Assembly: GCA_012523605.1 (NCBI GenBank)
Contig: JAAYTY010000138.1
Span: forward strand, 1-18,795
Direction: 5' to 3'
DNA length: 18,795 nucleotides
Origin: Candidatus Fermentibacterota bacterium
GTDB taxonomy: Bacteria > Fermentibacterota > Fermentibacteria > Fermentibacterales > Fermentibacteraceae
In this document: positions 7,802 through 15,635 of the stretch, one piece after another
How positions within the stretch are numbered: position 1 is the first letter of the stretch
How the letters are laid out: every line of letters begins with the position of its first letter
Program-made: the position numbers and the translations under genes
Notes under the pieces: generated by a model
The model's input: only the letters and a program-made list of their open reading frames with translations
Told to the model about the DNA's origin: nothing
Database searches by the model: none

Positions 7802-8026
7802 ATGAACAATATGCTCAGCCTTTCTCTGCCGCTTACCGTGGCGTTCGCGGCCATCGCCAGCGCCATCGGACTCGCGATGGCCATAAGCGCGGCCATGAGC
7901 GCCATCGCCCGCCAGCCCGAGGCGGCAGGGAAGATCCAGAACAGCATGGTTATCGGGTGCGCCTTCATCGAGGCGCTGACGATCTACGCGATCGTGGTGG
8001 TATTCATTCTCCAGGGAAAGATGTAG
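7802..8026 (+). CDS. atpE: F1Fo ATP synthase subunit c (c-ring proteolipid)
   Basis: A 74-residue hairpin of two TM helices joined by the polar loop ARQPEA (36-41). The ion-carrying carboxylate is E57 in IEALTIY. Residue A58 follows it and L24 lies opposite on helix 1, where sodium enzymes (Ilyobacter tartaricus numbering) carry S66 and Q32. The site therefore matches the proton type seen in chloroplast and cyanobacterial c subunits. The helix 1 packing motif, normally GxGxGxGxG, reads A17xA19xA21xG23xA25 here, closer to the alanine motif of alkaliphilic Bacillus. The ATG follows AGGGAGGG. The alanine motif may change the number of c subunits in the ring (inference). Confidence 0.97.
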   Translation: MNNMLSLSLPLTVAFAAIASAIGLAMAISAAMSAIARQPEAAGKIQNSMVIGCAFIEALTIYAIVVVFILQGKM

Positions 8027-8038
8027 GAGGCTGTCCTC

Positions 8039-8554
8039 TTGATCGACGGTTCGGCGCTTCTGTCGCCCGACTGGAAGGCCGTCGCCACCAACGCGGTTGC
8101 GTTCGTGGTCGCCGTCCTTCTGCTCAAGCGCTTCGCATGGAGCAGGATAACAGGATTCCTCGAAGCCCGCACAAGGAGGATCGAGTCGGGTTTCAGGGAG
8201 ATAGACGAGGGAAGATCCGATCTGGAAGAGCGGGAGAAGGCCTACGCGGCGAGGATGGCCTCCATCGAGGAGGATGCCAGGTTTCTGCGGCAGCGTGAGA
8301 TAGAGGACGGCAGGAGGATTGCCGACAAGCTCCTCGAGGCCGCGAAGGCCGAGAAGGAGCGCATCCGGATGGATGTGAGGCAGGAGATGGAGATCTCCAA
8401 GCAGATGGCCGAGATAGCGCTCCGGAGAGATCTCGTGGAGATGAGTCTCGCCGCCGCCGAGAAGCTCGTTCGAACCAAGCTGGACAGTGAGGGCCACCGG
8501 CGTTTCGTCGAGGAAGCCATCGAAGAGCTGTCGGAGATGAAGCCTCTTGATTGA
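8039..8554 (+). CDS. atpF: F1Fo ATP synthase subunit b (peripheral stalk)
   Basis: 171 residues from a TTG start with TAGGAGG eight bases upstream. One N-terminal TM segment (about 15-32) anchors a long charged helix with the usual GFLEARTRRIESGFREIDEG motif and continuous heptad-like E/R/A content to the C-terminus. Two copies form the stator that holds F1 against rotor torque, bound at the top by delta. A single b gene implies a homodimer. The stop overlaps the atpH start region by eight bases. Confidence 0.95.
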   Translation: MIDGSALLSPDWKAVATNAVAFVVAVLLLKRFAWSRITGFLEARTRRIESGFREIDEGRSDLEEREKAYAARMASIEEDARFLRQREIEDGRRIADKLLEAAKAEKERIRMDVRQEMEISKQMAEIALRRDLVEMSLAAAEKLVRTKLDSEGHRRFVEEAIEELSEMKPLD

Positions 8555-9107
8555 CAGGAGCGTATCCGTACGGTACGCCGAGGCGCTCTTCGCCGCCGCC
8601 TCGGACGAAGGCTCCACTGCTGCCCTCATGGACGATCTGGAGAGCCTGGAGGCGCTCATAACCTCCGACAAGTCACTCGTCCTCTTCCTGGAGTCGCCCG
8701 CGATCACCGACGCGCACAAGCTCGGTCTCCTGGATTCGCTGTTCGGGTCCTCCACCTCGCCCATCTTCATCCGGATGCTCAGGCTCCTGCTCAGGAAGAA
8801 CAGGATCCCGTACCTCCTCGACATCATCGGCGAGTACAGGAAGCTGAGGGATCGCAGTCTGGGCTTCCTGGACGCCCTTGTGACGTCCGCCGTACCCATG
8901 CCGCAGGACCAGGCCGAGCGGCTCCACACCCAGCTCGAGAGGCTCTCGGGCAGGAGGGTGAGGCTGGAGCGCAGGACCGATCCGCGGCTGATCGCAGGTT
9001 TCCACGTCATGCTCGGCAGGCATGCCATAGACTGCAGCCTCAGGCACAGGATCGATTCCATGAAGAGGGACCTCCTCGAACCCGGTGGACTTGAGGGGGC
9101 GGCCTGA
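8547..9107 (+). CDS. atpH: F1Fo ATP synthase subunit delta
   Basis: 186 residues from TTG at 8547, with GGAG about ten bases upstream inside atpF. The N-terminal helical domain starts with SVRYAEALFAAA, the family hallmark. The C-terminal part contains the two-strand region SLGFLDALVTSAVPMPQDQ and the conserved RLSGRRVRLERRTDPRLIAGF. Delta caps the alpha/beta hexamer and binds the b dimer. It overlaps atpF by eight bases and atpA by one base (TGATG), so the genes are translationally coupled. Confidence 0.94.
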   Translation: MIDRSVSVRYAEALFAAASDEGSTAALMDDLESLEALITSDKSLVLFLESPAITDAHKLGLLDSLFGSSTSPIFIRMLRLLLRKNRIPYLLDIIGEYRKLRDRSLGFLDALVTSAVPMPQDQAERLHTQLERLSGRRVRLERRTDPRLIAGFHVMLGRHAIDCSLRHRIDSMKRDLLEPGGLEGAA

Positions 9108-10627
9108 TGCCCTTCCGGCCGGAAGAGGTCAGCGCGGTTCTCAGAAGAGAGCTGGAGGCCCACAGGGATTCCATCGACATCGCCGAGGCCGGCGCCGTCC
9201 TCCAGGTCGGCGACGGCATAGCGCGCATCTGGGGCCTCGAGGCTGCCATGGCGGGAGAGCTGGTGAGCCTGCCCAACGACGTCACCGGCATGGTCTTCAA
9301 CCTGGAGGAGGACAACGTCGGGGTGGTCCTCTTCGGGGGGGACGAGCTGGTGAAGGAGGGCGACCCCGCGAGGCGCACCGGGACGATCGCCCGCGTCCCT
9401 GTCGGCAACGGGCTCCTCGGACGGGTGATAGATCCGCTGGGGCGGCCTCTGGACGGCAAGGGACCGATAGTCGCCGAATACTTCAATCCCATAGAGAGGC
9501 CCGCTCCGGGGGTGGTGGACAGGAGGCCCGTGTGCGAGCCGGTGCAGACCGGGATCAAGGCCGTGGACGCGCTCGTTCCCATAGGACGCGGCCAGAGAGA
9601 GCTCCTGATCGGAGACAGGGGCACCGGGAAAACAGCCCTCGCTGTGGACACGATCATCAACCAGAAAGGCAAGGACCTCGTCTGCATCTATGTCGCGATA
9701 GGGCAGAAGGAGTCTTCGGTGGCGAGGGTGAAATCCGTCCTGGAGGAGCACGGGGCGATGGACCACACGGTGATCGTCGCCGCCACGGCATCCGTCCCCG
9801 CGCCCCTGCAGTACATCGCGCCTTATGCAGGAACCGCGGCAGGTGAGTACTTCAGGGACGGCGGAAGGCATGCGCTCTGCGTCTTCGACGATCTCTCGAA
9901 GCATGCCGTCGCCTATCGGCAGATTTCCCTGCTCCTTCGCAGGCCGCCCGGCAGGGAGGCCTATCCGGGCGATGTCTTCTATCTCCACAGCAGGCTGCTC
10001 GAGCGCGCGGCAAGGCTGTCCGAAAGCCTGGGCGGAGGCTCGCTGACGGCATTGCCGATCATCGAGACACAGGCCGGCGACGTGTCCGCCTACATACCCA
10101 CGAATGTCATCTCGATAACGGACGGGCAGATCTACCTCGAATCCGACCTCTTCCATTCAGGCGTAAGACCGGCCATCAACGCAGGGCTGTCGGTGTCCAG
10201 GGTCGGCGGAAAGGCGCAGGCGCCTGCCATGAAGAAGGTCTCCTCGATGCTGAGGCTGGATATGGCCCAGTACAGGGAACTGGCGGCCTTCACGCAGTTC
10301 GGAGGCGACCTGGATCCCGACACCAGGAGGAGGCTTGCCAGGGGGGAGCGCGTCGTCGAGGTGCTGAAGCAGGACCAGTATTCCCCGATGCCGCTCGAGC
10401 ACGAGGTGGCTGTGATATTCGCCGCCGTCAACGGCCATCTCGACGCCATCCCCGCCCAGGAGACCGGAAGGTTCGAGCGCAGGCTGCTGGCCTTCCTGGA
10501 CAGAGAGCATGTGGAGATCATGCACACGATCGGATCCACACGCGATCTGGATGACGGAACTGCGGCCGCTCTCCAGGATGCCGTCTCGCGCTTCGTCCTG
10601 AGCCTGCAGGGAGGGCTCGCGAGCTGA
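9107..10627 (+). CDS. atpA: F1Fo ATP synthase subunit alpha
   Basis: A 506-residue, mostly regulatory nucleotide-binding subunit of F1. Walker A is GDRGTGKT (169-176), in the same position as in E. coli. Walker B is ALCVFDDLS, and the arginine finger lies in SVSRVGGKAQAPAMKKVS. The N-terminus binds delta (residues 1-25), followed by the beta-barrel with DGIARIWGL. Length and motifs are standard. The one-base overlaps with atpH and atpG are typical of this operon. Confidence 0.98.
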   Translation: MPFRPEEVSAVLRRELEAHRDSIDIAEAGAVLQVGDGIARIWGLEAAMAGELVSLPNDVTGMVFNLEEDNVGVVLFGGDELVKEGDPARRTGTIARVPVGNGLLGRVIDPLGRPLDGKGPIVAEYFNPIERPAPGVVDRRPVCEPVQTGIKAVDALVPIGRGQRELLIGDRGTGKTALAVDTIINQKGKDLVCIYVAIGQKESSVARVKSVLEEHGAMDHTVIVAATASVPAPLQYIAPYAGTAAGEYFRDGGRHALCVFDDLSKHAVAYRQISLLLRRPPGREAYPGDVFYLHSRLLERAARLSESLGGGSLTALPIIETQAGDVSAYIPTNVISITDGQIYLESDLFHSGVRPAINAGLSVSRVGGKAQAPAMKKVSSMLRLDMAQYRELAAFTQFGGDLDPDTRRRLARGERVVEVLKQDQYSPMPLEHEVAVIFAAVNGHLDAIPAQETGRFERRLLAFLDREHVEIMHTIGSTRDLDDGTAAALQDAVSRFVLSLQGGLAS

Positions 10628-11499
10628 TGGCGACCCTGGTGGAGCTCAGGAGGCGCATGGGGTCCGTAGCCGGAACCCGCCAGATCACAAGGGCGATGGA
10701 GCTGGTCTCAGGGGTCAGGCTCAGAAGGGCACAGCAGTTCGTTTCCGCGACGAGGCCCTTCGCGGCGAAGCTCAGGGAGCTGATCACTCACATCTCGGCC
10801 TCGGGCGACTGCTCGCACCCCGTCTTCGAATCCCGCGACCCGGCGAAGAGAGGGATTCTCGTCGTCATCGGCTCGGACAAGGGCCTCTGCGGCGGCTTCA
10901 ACAACGAGATTCTGGCGGAGGCATCGCGGGTTCTTGCCGGGCTCTCTGAAAGCGCCGAGGTCGAGGTGCTTCCGATCGGGCGGAAGTGCCGGGAGGTCTT
11001 TCCTGCCCCGGGCTTCGAGGGCGCGGGCGAGATCGGTCATCGTCCCGACGCAAGGAAGGCCGCCCGCCTGGCTCTGGAATTGATCTGCAGATTCCGATCG
11101 GGCGAGGCGGACTTCGTGGACATGCTCAGGATCAGGCATCCCGGCGGGCGCCCGGAGACGGACAGGCTGCTGCCGATCGTCGGGGCCTGCGAGGACTGGA
11201 GGAAGGAGACAGACTACATCTACGAGCCTGCTCCTGAGGAGATCCTGGAGGAGATCATCCCCAGATTCATCTCGAGCTCCCTCCTGCTCGCCATGGCCGA
11301 GTCGCTCGTGGCCGAGCATGCCGCGAGGCTCGCCAGCATGGCTTCCGCCACGCGAAACGCCGACGAGATGATCCGCGGGCTCAGGCTTGAATACAACAAG
11401 CTGAGGCAGGGAGCCATAACGATGGAGATCTCGGAGCTGGTTGGCGGGGCCGAGGTGCTGGAGGAGACTGCGCTCAAAGCGAGGAAGGCCAGACTGTGA
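10627..11499 (+). CDS. atpG: F1Fo ATP synthase subunit gamma (central rotor shaft)
   Basis: 290 residues. The N-terminal helix carries RRRMGSVAGTRQITRAMELV and the C-terminal helix carries NADEMIRGLRLEYNKLRQG followed by ITMEISELVGGAEVL. These form the coiled-coil axle that turns inside the alpha/beta hexamer. The middle has the usual Rossmann-like domain with SDKGLCGGFNN. I see no insert like the plant or cyanobacterial redox loop. It overlaps atpA by one base and atpD by four (GTGA). Confidence 0.97.
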   Translation: MATLVELRRRMGSVAGTRQITRAMELVSGVRLRRAQQFVSATRPFAAKLRELITHISASGDCSHPVFESRDPAKRGILVVIGSDKGLCGGFNNEILAEASRVLAGLSESAEVEVLPIGRKCREVFPAPGFEGAGEIGHRPDARKAARLALELICRFRSGEADFVDMLRIRHPGGRPETDRLLPIVGACEDWRKETDYIYEPAPEEILEEIIPRFISSSLLLAMAESLVAEHAARLASMASATRNADEMIRGLRLEYNKLRQGAITMEISELVGGAEVLEETALKARKARL

Positions 11500-12917
11500 G
11501 CCTGAACACGGGCAGGATACTTCAGGTGATCGGACCCACCGTCGATGTGGAGTTCCCCTCGGACAGGCTCCCGCCGATCCTCAACGCCATCGTTATCGAG
11601 AATCCGGGCAGGGAGGAGAGGCTGGTCGCCGAGGCCGCCCTGCACATCGGCGACAATGTGGTACGTTGCATAGCGATGGGTTCTACGGACGGCCTGGTGA
11701 GGGGGATGCAGGTCCTGGACACCGGCGAGCCCATCTCCATGCCGGTCGGCGACCAGGTGCTCGGAAGGGTGCTGAATCTGCTGGGGGAGCCGATAGACAG
11801 GAAGGGTCCCCTGCCCGAGCCCGGACACAGGCTTCCCATACACAGGAGCCCGCCCAGCCTCACCGAGCAGAGGGCTGGCTTCGAGATAATGGAGACCGGG
11901 GTCAAGGTCATAGACCTGCTCATGCCCTTCCCGAAAGGCGGGAAGATCGGGCTGTTCGGCGGCGCGGGCGTGGGCAAGACCGTCATCATCATGGAGCTCA
12001 TCCGCAACGTGGCCATCACCCATGGCGGTTACTCCGTGTTCGCAGGCGTGGGTGAGCGCACCAGAGAGGGCAACGACCTCTGGCTGGAGATGACCGAGTC
12101 GGGCGTGCTCTCCAGGACGGCCATCGTCTACGGGCAGATGAACGAGCCGCCCGGCGCCAGGCTGAGGGTCGCCCTGTCCGCCGTCACCGTCGCGGAAGCC
12201 CTCAGGGACGAACACGGGCATGACGTCCTGCTCTTCATAGACAACATCTTCAGGTTCACGCAGGCCGGTTCCGAGGTCTCGGCCCTCCTTGGGCGCATGC
12301 CCAGCGCGGTGGGCTACCAGCCTACGCTGGCCTCGGAGATGGGCGAGCTTCAGGAGAGGATCTGCTCCACTGTCGCGGGCTCCATCACCTCGGTCCAGGC
12401 GATCTACGTCCCTGCCGACGATCTCACCGATCCCGCCCCGGCCACCACGTTCTCTCACCTCGACGCGATCACGGTCCTCTCGAGGCAGATATCCGAGATG
12501 GGGATCTATCCCGCCGTAGATCCGCTGGATTCCTCTTCGCGCATGCTCGATCCCAGGGTTGTCGGGGAGGTGCACTACGGCGTCGCGAGGTCCGTTCAGA
12601 AGATCCTCCAGCGGTACAAGGACCTCCAGGACATCATCGCGATCCTGGGACTGGACGAGCTCACTCCCGAGGACAGAGTGACCGTCGCCAGAGCCCGCAG
12701 AATACAGAAGTTCCTCAGCCAGCCGTTCGGTGTGGCCGAAGCCTTCACGGGCAGACCGGGAAGGTATGTCACGCGCGAGGAGACGGTGAACGGCTTCAAG
12801 CAGATCGTCGAGGGGAAGCTGGACGATATCCCCGAAGCCGCCTTCTTCATGGCGGGATCCATCGAGGACGTCATCGCTGAATCCGCCAGGATCAGGATGG
12901 TGCAGAGGCAGTCGTGA
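11496..12917 (+). CDS. atpD: F1Fo ATP synthase subunit beta (catalytic)
   Basis: 473 residues from a GTG start overlapping the atpG stop by four bases. Walker A is GGAGVGKT, followed by VIIMELIRN. The catalytic glutamate lies in GVGERTREGND, and Walker B is DVLLFIDNIFRFTQAGSEVSALLGR. The DELSEED-type lever is represented by ILGLDELTPEDR, a common variant. The C-terminus AFTGRPGRYVTREETVNGFK is standard. Nothing suggests a V-type or N-type enzyme. Confidence 0.98.
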   Translation: MSLNTGRILQVIGPTVDVEFPSDRLPPILNAIVIENPGREERLVAEAALHIGDNVVRCIAMGSTDGLVRGMQVLDTGEPISMPVGDQVLGRVLNLLGEPIDRKGPLPEPGHRLPIHRSPPSLTEQRAGFEIMETGVKVIDLLMPFPKGGKIGLFGGAGVGKTVIIMELIRNVAITHGGYSVFAGVGERTREGNDLWLEMTESGVLSRTAIVYGQMNEPPGARLRVALSAVTVAEALRDEHGHDVLLFIDNIFRFTQAGSEVSALLGRMPSAVGYQPTLASEMGELQERICSTVAGSITSVQAIYVPADDLTDPAPATTFSHLDAITVLSRQISEMGIYPAVDPLDSSSRMLDPRVVGEVHYGVARSVQKILQRYKDLQDIIAILGLDELTPEDRVTVARARRIQKFLSQPFGVAEAFTGRPGRYVTREETVNGFKQIVEGKLDDIPEAAFFMAGSIEDVIAESARIRMVQRQS

Positions 12918-13189
12918 GCGGCGAATCATCATTCGATCTGTCCATCATCGCACACGACAGGATCGTCTTCGAGGGGAAGGCCACCTCCATAGTGGCTCCC
13001 GGAGCGTATGGCTATCTGGGAGTTATGGCCCGCCACAGACCCATGATCGCGAGCCTGGGAAGGGGTACGCTCACCGTCCTGGACGAATCCGGACATGCCG
13101 GAAGATGGGCTTTGAACCAGGGCGTCATGGAAGTCGTCGCCAACACGGTCACTATCCTGGCCGAAGACATCCAGTCGGTATCAGGTTAA
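12914..13189 (+). CDS. atpC: F1Fo ATP synthase subunit epsilon, short form without the C-terminal helices
   Basis: 91 residues from a GTG start overlapping atpD by four bases. The sequence covers the ten-stranded beta-sandwich (DLSIIAHDRIVFEGKATSIVAPGAYGYLGVMARHRPMI) and stops after NTVTILAEDIQSVSG. Full-length bacterial epsilon has a further 40-50 residues that form two helices able to extend into F1 and inhibit ATP hydrolysis; they are absent here. Short epsilon proteins are known in some phyla (for example green sulfur bacteria), so this can be natural. Oddly, the last codons and the TAA stop lie inside the left arm of the inverted repeat at 13174-13337, so truncation by insertion is an alternative. 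No helical continuation is seen beyond the repeat. Confidence 0.93.
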   Translation: MSGESSFDLSIIAHDRIVFEGKATSIVAPGAYGYLGVMARHRPMIASLGRGTLTVLDESGHAGRWALNQGVMEVVANTVTILAEDIQSVSG

Positions 13190-13337
13190 AGAAACTTGAG
13201 AAACACCCGCAACTAGTTACTATTCAATGAATAACATTTTTCCTGTTCGATCTTCTTCCTGTGTTCTAATTATATATCCAATGAATAAAATATATAGTAC
13301 GAGCCGGTTTCTTAAGTTTCTTTAACCTGACACCGGT
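13174..13337. repeat. AT-rich island framed by near-perfect inverted repeats (MITE-like element, invertible segment or double terminator)
   Basis: The core arms are 13181-13204 and 13307-13330: 24 bases with one difference (13198 G against 13313 T, still a G-U pair in RNA). Pairing continues outward for six more positions after one mismatch, to 13174/13337. The left arm starts TCAGGTTAAAGAAACTT. The 102 bases between the arms are about one-third GC, against well over 60% around them. The core contains the 10-base direct repeat CAATGAATAA at 13225-13234 and 13279-13288, and a perfect minus-strand TATAAT at 13274-13269 without a convincing -35. The left arm carries the atpC stop codon; the right arm ends 14 bases from the convergent MFS stop. 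No transposase is present, and I could not see a clear target-site duplication. Confidence 0.85.
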
Positions 13338-13344
13338 GGCTGGG

Positions 13345-14745
13345 CTACCTGCGGGGGTGGATGACAGCGGTCAGGTTGAGGACGCGGACGGCGGCGAACT
13401 GCTGGATCCTCCTCACGACCGCTGTGAAGGGAACGCTCTGCTCCCTGACACCCGACAGGGGTATCAGGGCGGTCAGCCTCGCAATGGAGCCAACGAGGAA
13501 CAGAACCTGCATGGGGTGCAGGTCCATGCCCAGCAGACTCATAGCCCCCGGCATCAGCGCCCCCGACCCCAGGGCCGTCACCATCATCGCCAGCCCGGTA
13601 AGAGCGCTGAACATGCCCGACCACGCCTGCTGCTCATGCTTCGGCGCAACGGAGAGTACGAAGTTCGTCATCACGATGCCGGCCCCAGCCCATGTGATCC
13701 CTGAGACGAAGGCCTCCCCGTAGATCAGGAAGAGCCTCGACGGCGACGCCGCCACCCAGAAAAGGGGATTCATCGTCGCCATGATGATGGACAGCCTCAT
13801 GGCGTTCTTGTTTCCATAGCGGTCTATGAAGCGTCCCCAGGCCCGGAGCGACAGCAGGCCCGCAATCGTAGAGATCGTTCCGTAGAGCATTATCATGAGG
13901 ACGCTCATGCCCAGCTCGCCTATCATGAAGGGCTGCCAGAAAGGAGCTCCTATGCCGAGCGCCATCAGCCACCAGACGCCCCAGAAGGCCAGCCGCCTGA
14001 AGTTGGGTTCCCTGAGCGGCTTCGCCATCATCGAGCCCCAGGGCGCGGTCTCGACGACCTTTCTCCGCTCCGGCTGCTTCGCGAGTATCGTGAGCCCCGC
14101 GAGACCGATCACCCCCGCAACGCAGAAGAGCGCCAGGAATGCCGTCCCGGCCCTGTCGGACAGCGGTGGGAGCCCCAGGACGCCCGACATCCACGAGGCC
14201 ACGAGCCCCGGGTGCGGGTCGAACAGGTCTATCGCTGCGCTGAACACGAAGCCGGAAGCGAGCCCCACGAGCATCAGGACCTGGTTCCTCCTCGCGAAGA
14301 ACCTGCCCCTGAACCTCGTGGGAACCATGTCGCCGATCCAGCCCATCCAGGCGTTGGTGCCCACGGCGAGCACGGAGGTCACGGCGAAGAAAAGGAGCAG
14401 AAACGCATCGAGCGCGTCCCTCCGCGGAAGCAGAAGGGGCAGAAGGCCGTAGAGGGGGGTCAGCGCGCGTCCGGCGGCCGCGAGAGCTATTACCGCGCGC
14501 TTGCGTGCAGTAAGGCTTCGTGTGACCGCGAGCCCGAGGGGCTGGAACACCTGCGAGACCATGCCGATCGCCGAAAGGACGCTGAACTGCATGGGACCAG
14601 CGCCGAGATGGTAGGCCAGCTTCGTCACGAACACCGAGCCGTGGCCGGCCAGCCCCGCATAGATCTGCGAGAAGAGGCCTTCGCCTATGGAGATGTCCAT
14701 GGTCCGCCTCAGTTCGGAGCCCGACTGGGGCACAGCCCTGCCCAT
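13345..14745 (-). CDS. Major facilitator superfamily transporter
   Basis: A 466-residue polytopic inner-membrane protein with about twelve TM segments in two halves. The start is the ATG at 14745 behind AGAGGAGAA. The loop WMGWIGDMVPTRFRGRFFARRN (about 133-154) is a motif-A-like MFS loop with an acidic residue and several arginines, placed between TM4 and TM5 rather than the usual TM2 and TM3. The second half has RAWGRFIDRYGNKNAMRLS, a clearer motif A (GxxxDRxG) between TM8 and TM9. Substrate is not predictable. It lies 95 bases after the Mut7-C gene on the same strand; I see no clear promoter in that gap (14746-14840). It converges on atpC across the inverted-repeat island. Confidence 0.87.
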   Translation of the reverse strand: MGRAVPQSGSELRRTMDISIGEGLFSQIYAGLAGHGSVFVTKLAYHLGAGPMQFSVLSAIGMVSQVFQPLGLAVTRSLTARKRAVIALAAAGRALTPLYGLLPLLLPRRDALDAFLLLFFAVTSVLAVGTNAWMGWIGDMVPTRFRGRFFARRNQVLMLVGLASGFVFSAAIDLFDPHPGLVASWMSGVLGLPPLSDRAGTAFLALFCVAGVIGLAGLTILAKQPERRKVVETAPWGSMMAKPLREPNFRRLAFWGVWWLMALGIGAPFWQPFMIGELGMSVLMIMLYGTISTIAGLLSLRAWGRFIDRYGNKNAMRLSIIMATMNPLFWVAASPSRLFLIYGEAFVSGITWAGAGIVMTNFVLSVAPKHEQQAWSGMFSALTGLAMMVTALGSGALMPGAMSLLGMDLHPMQVLFLVGSIARLTALIPLSGVREQSVPFTAVVRRIQQFAAVRVLNLTAVIHPRR

Positions 14746-14840
14746 TTCTCCTCTTCATCCTGTGCCTGTGGCGCCTGCCCGACCCGGGTGCGCTCCAGGG
14801 AACATGCATCGTCGAAATGGAACCGCGTTTGGGCGGGAAT

Positions 14841-15635
14841 CTACTCCATGGACGGCTCAGGCGTGAGTGCCGTGCGGCACGCCGCCGATATCCCCTCCAG
14901 AAGAGATTTCAGCGCAGGCAGATGGGAGCCGGCCCAGTAGATCCGCCCGCACCTCCGGCACCTCCAGAACTCGTCGTAGTGCTCCCTGGTCAGGGGCTCG
15001 AGGAGGTGATCTATCTCGATCTTCGGGACGCAGTCGATCTCGCCTCCGCACTTCGAGCAGAACCGGAAAAGCCGTATCTCCGGCGCCAGCCCAAGAGACA
15101 CGGCGACTTCGATCGCCTGTTCGCGCGGATCGCCGCTCCTCACCCACCTGCCGTGCACCACTCCCCGTCGCATCAGGAGCCCCCTGTCCCGCGACAGGAG
15201 CACCGAGCCTGAGGAGGAAGCTTTCTCCACCAGCAGGGCGGGATCTCCATCCGGCCGGTAGTCGGCATGGAAACCGAGCAGCCTGAGTATCCGCGCGAGC
15301 CCGCCCAGTCCGGCTTCCAGTATGAACGAAGGGGGCCTTCCGAGAGGGGGGCGCAGCGCCGGGCACGCGGGAAGCAGACCGTGAACGGATGAGGGGTAGA
15401 GCGCCAGCCTCGATCCGGGAGCGGGCACGGCGTCGAGCCCTGCAGGCTCGCCATCCAGGAGTACCGCCTCGATTTCGGGGAACGGAATACCCGCCGCACC
15501 GGCGATGTGCCTTACGGGCGCCCTGCCGTCCGTCCGCACGGAGATCTCCAGCCCACGGCGGCCCGGTGGCAGGAAGTCGCGCAGGCTTCCATACGGCCTG
15601 ACCGTCACCACGCCCGTGATGCCAGCCGCTCCCAT
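14841..15635 (-). CDS. Mut7-C RNase-domain protein with N-terminal ubiquitin-like domain and zinc ribbon
   Basis: 264 residues. Residues about 9-82 form a ThiS/MoaD-like ubiquitin fold (VTVRPYGSLRDFLPPGRRG at the start, SRLALYPS at the end), the domain often fused to Mut7-C. Residues about 103-180 are the PIN-like Mut7-C RNase domain, with LGGLARILRLLGF, LLSRDRGLL (D150) and WVRSGDPREQ (D169). A zinc ribbon follows with C193/C196 and C226/C229, ending in the typical YDEFWRCRRCGRIYWAGSH. The first acidic position, usually aspartate in FILD, is E107 here (FILE), and the following K of LGKLAR is G. RNA cleavage is the expected family role but is not proven for most members. It is the first gene of the minus-strand pair with the MFS transporter. 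Confidence 0.87.
   Translation of the reverse strand: MGAAGITGVVTVRPYGSLRDFLPPGRRGLEISVRTDGRAPVRHIAGAAGIPFPEIEAVLLDGEPAGLDAVPAPGSRLALYPSSVHGLLPACPALRPPLGRPPSFILEAGLGGLARILRLLGFHADYRPDGDPALLVEKASSSGSVLLSRDRGLLMRRGVVHGRWVRSGDPREQAIEVAVSLGLAPEIRLFRFCSKCGGEIDCVPKIEIDHLLEPLTREHYDEFWRCRRCGRIYWAGSHLPALKSLLEGISAACRTALTPEPSME

Noticed and set aside
7802..8026. Sodium-dependent ATP synthase
   Set aside because: The c subunit lacks the Q and S ligands (L24 and A58 instead), so a proton enzyme is the better reading.
7781..10156. 791-codon open frame on the minus strand opposite atpF, atpH and atpA
   Set aside because: Opposite strand of well-identified atp genes; its composition is arginine/glycine/histidine-rich with no domain, as expected for a shadow frame in GC-rich DNA.
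11220..12932. 570-codon minus-strand open frame opposite atpG and atpD
   Set aside because: Shadow of atpD and atpG; no recognisable domain or ribosome site.
13227..13325. 32-codon ORF inside the AT-rich island (starts MNNIFPVRSSS)
   Set aside because: No ribosome site upstream, start within a direct repeat and stop within the right repeat arm; most likely chance in AT-rich DNA.
13227..13325. AT-rich core considered as a remnant of the epsilon C-terminal domain
   Set aside because: No frame in the core or beyond the right arm encodes the alanine/arginine-rich helices expected for that domain.
13181..13330. Inverted repeats considered as ends of an IS element
   Set aside because: Only about 150 bp end to end, no transposase and no convincing target-site duplication; at most a non-autonomous derivative.
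14746..14840. Separate promoter for the MFS gene
   Set aside because: The 95-base gap shows no clear promoter hexamers on the minus strand; co-transcription from the Mut7-C gene remains possible.
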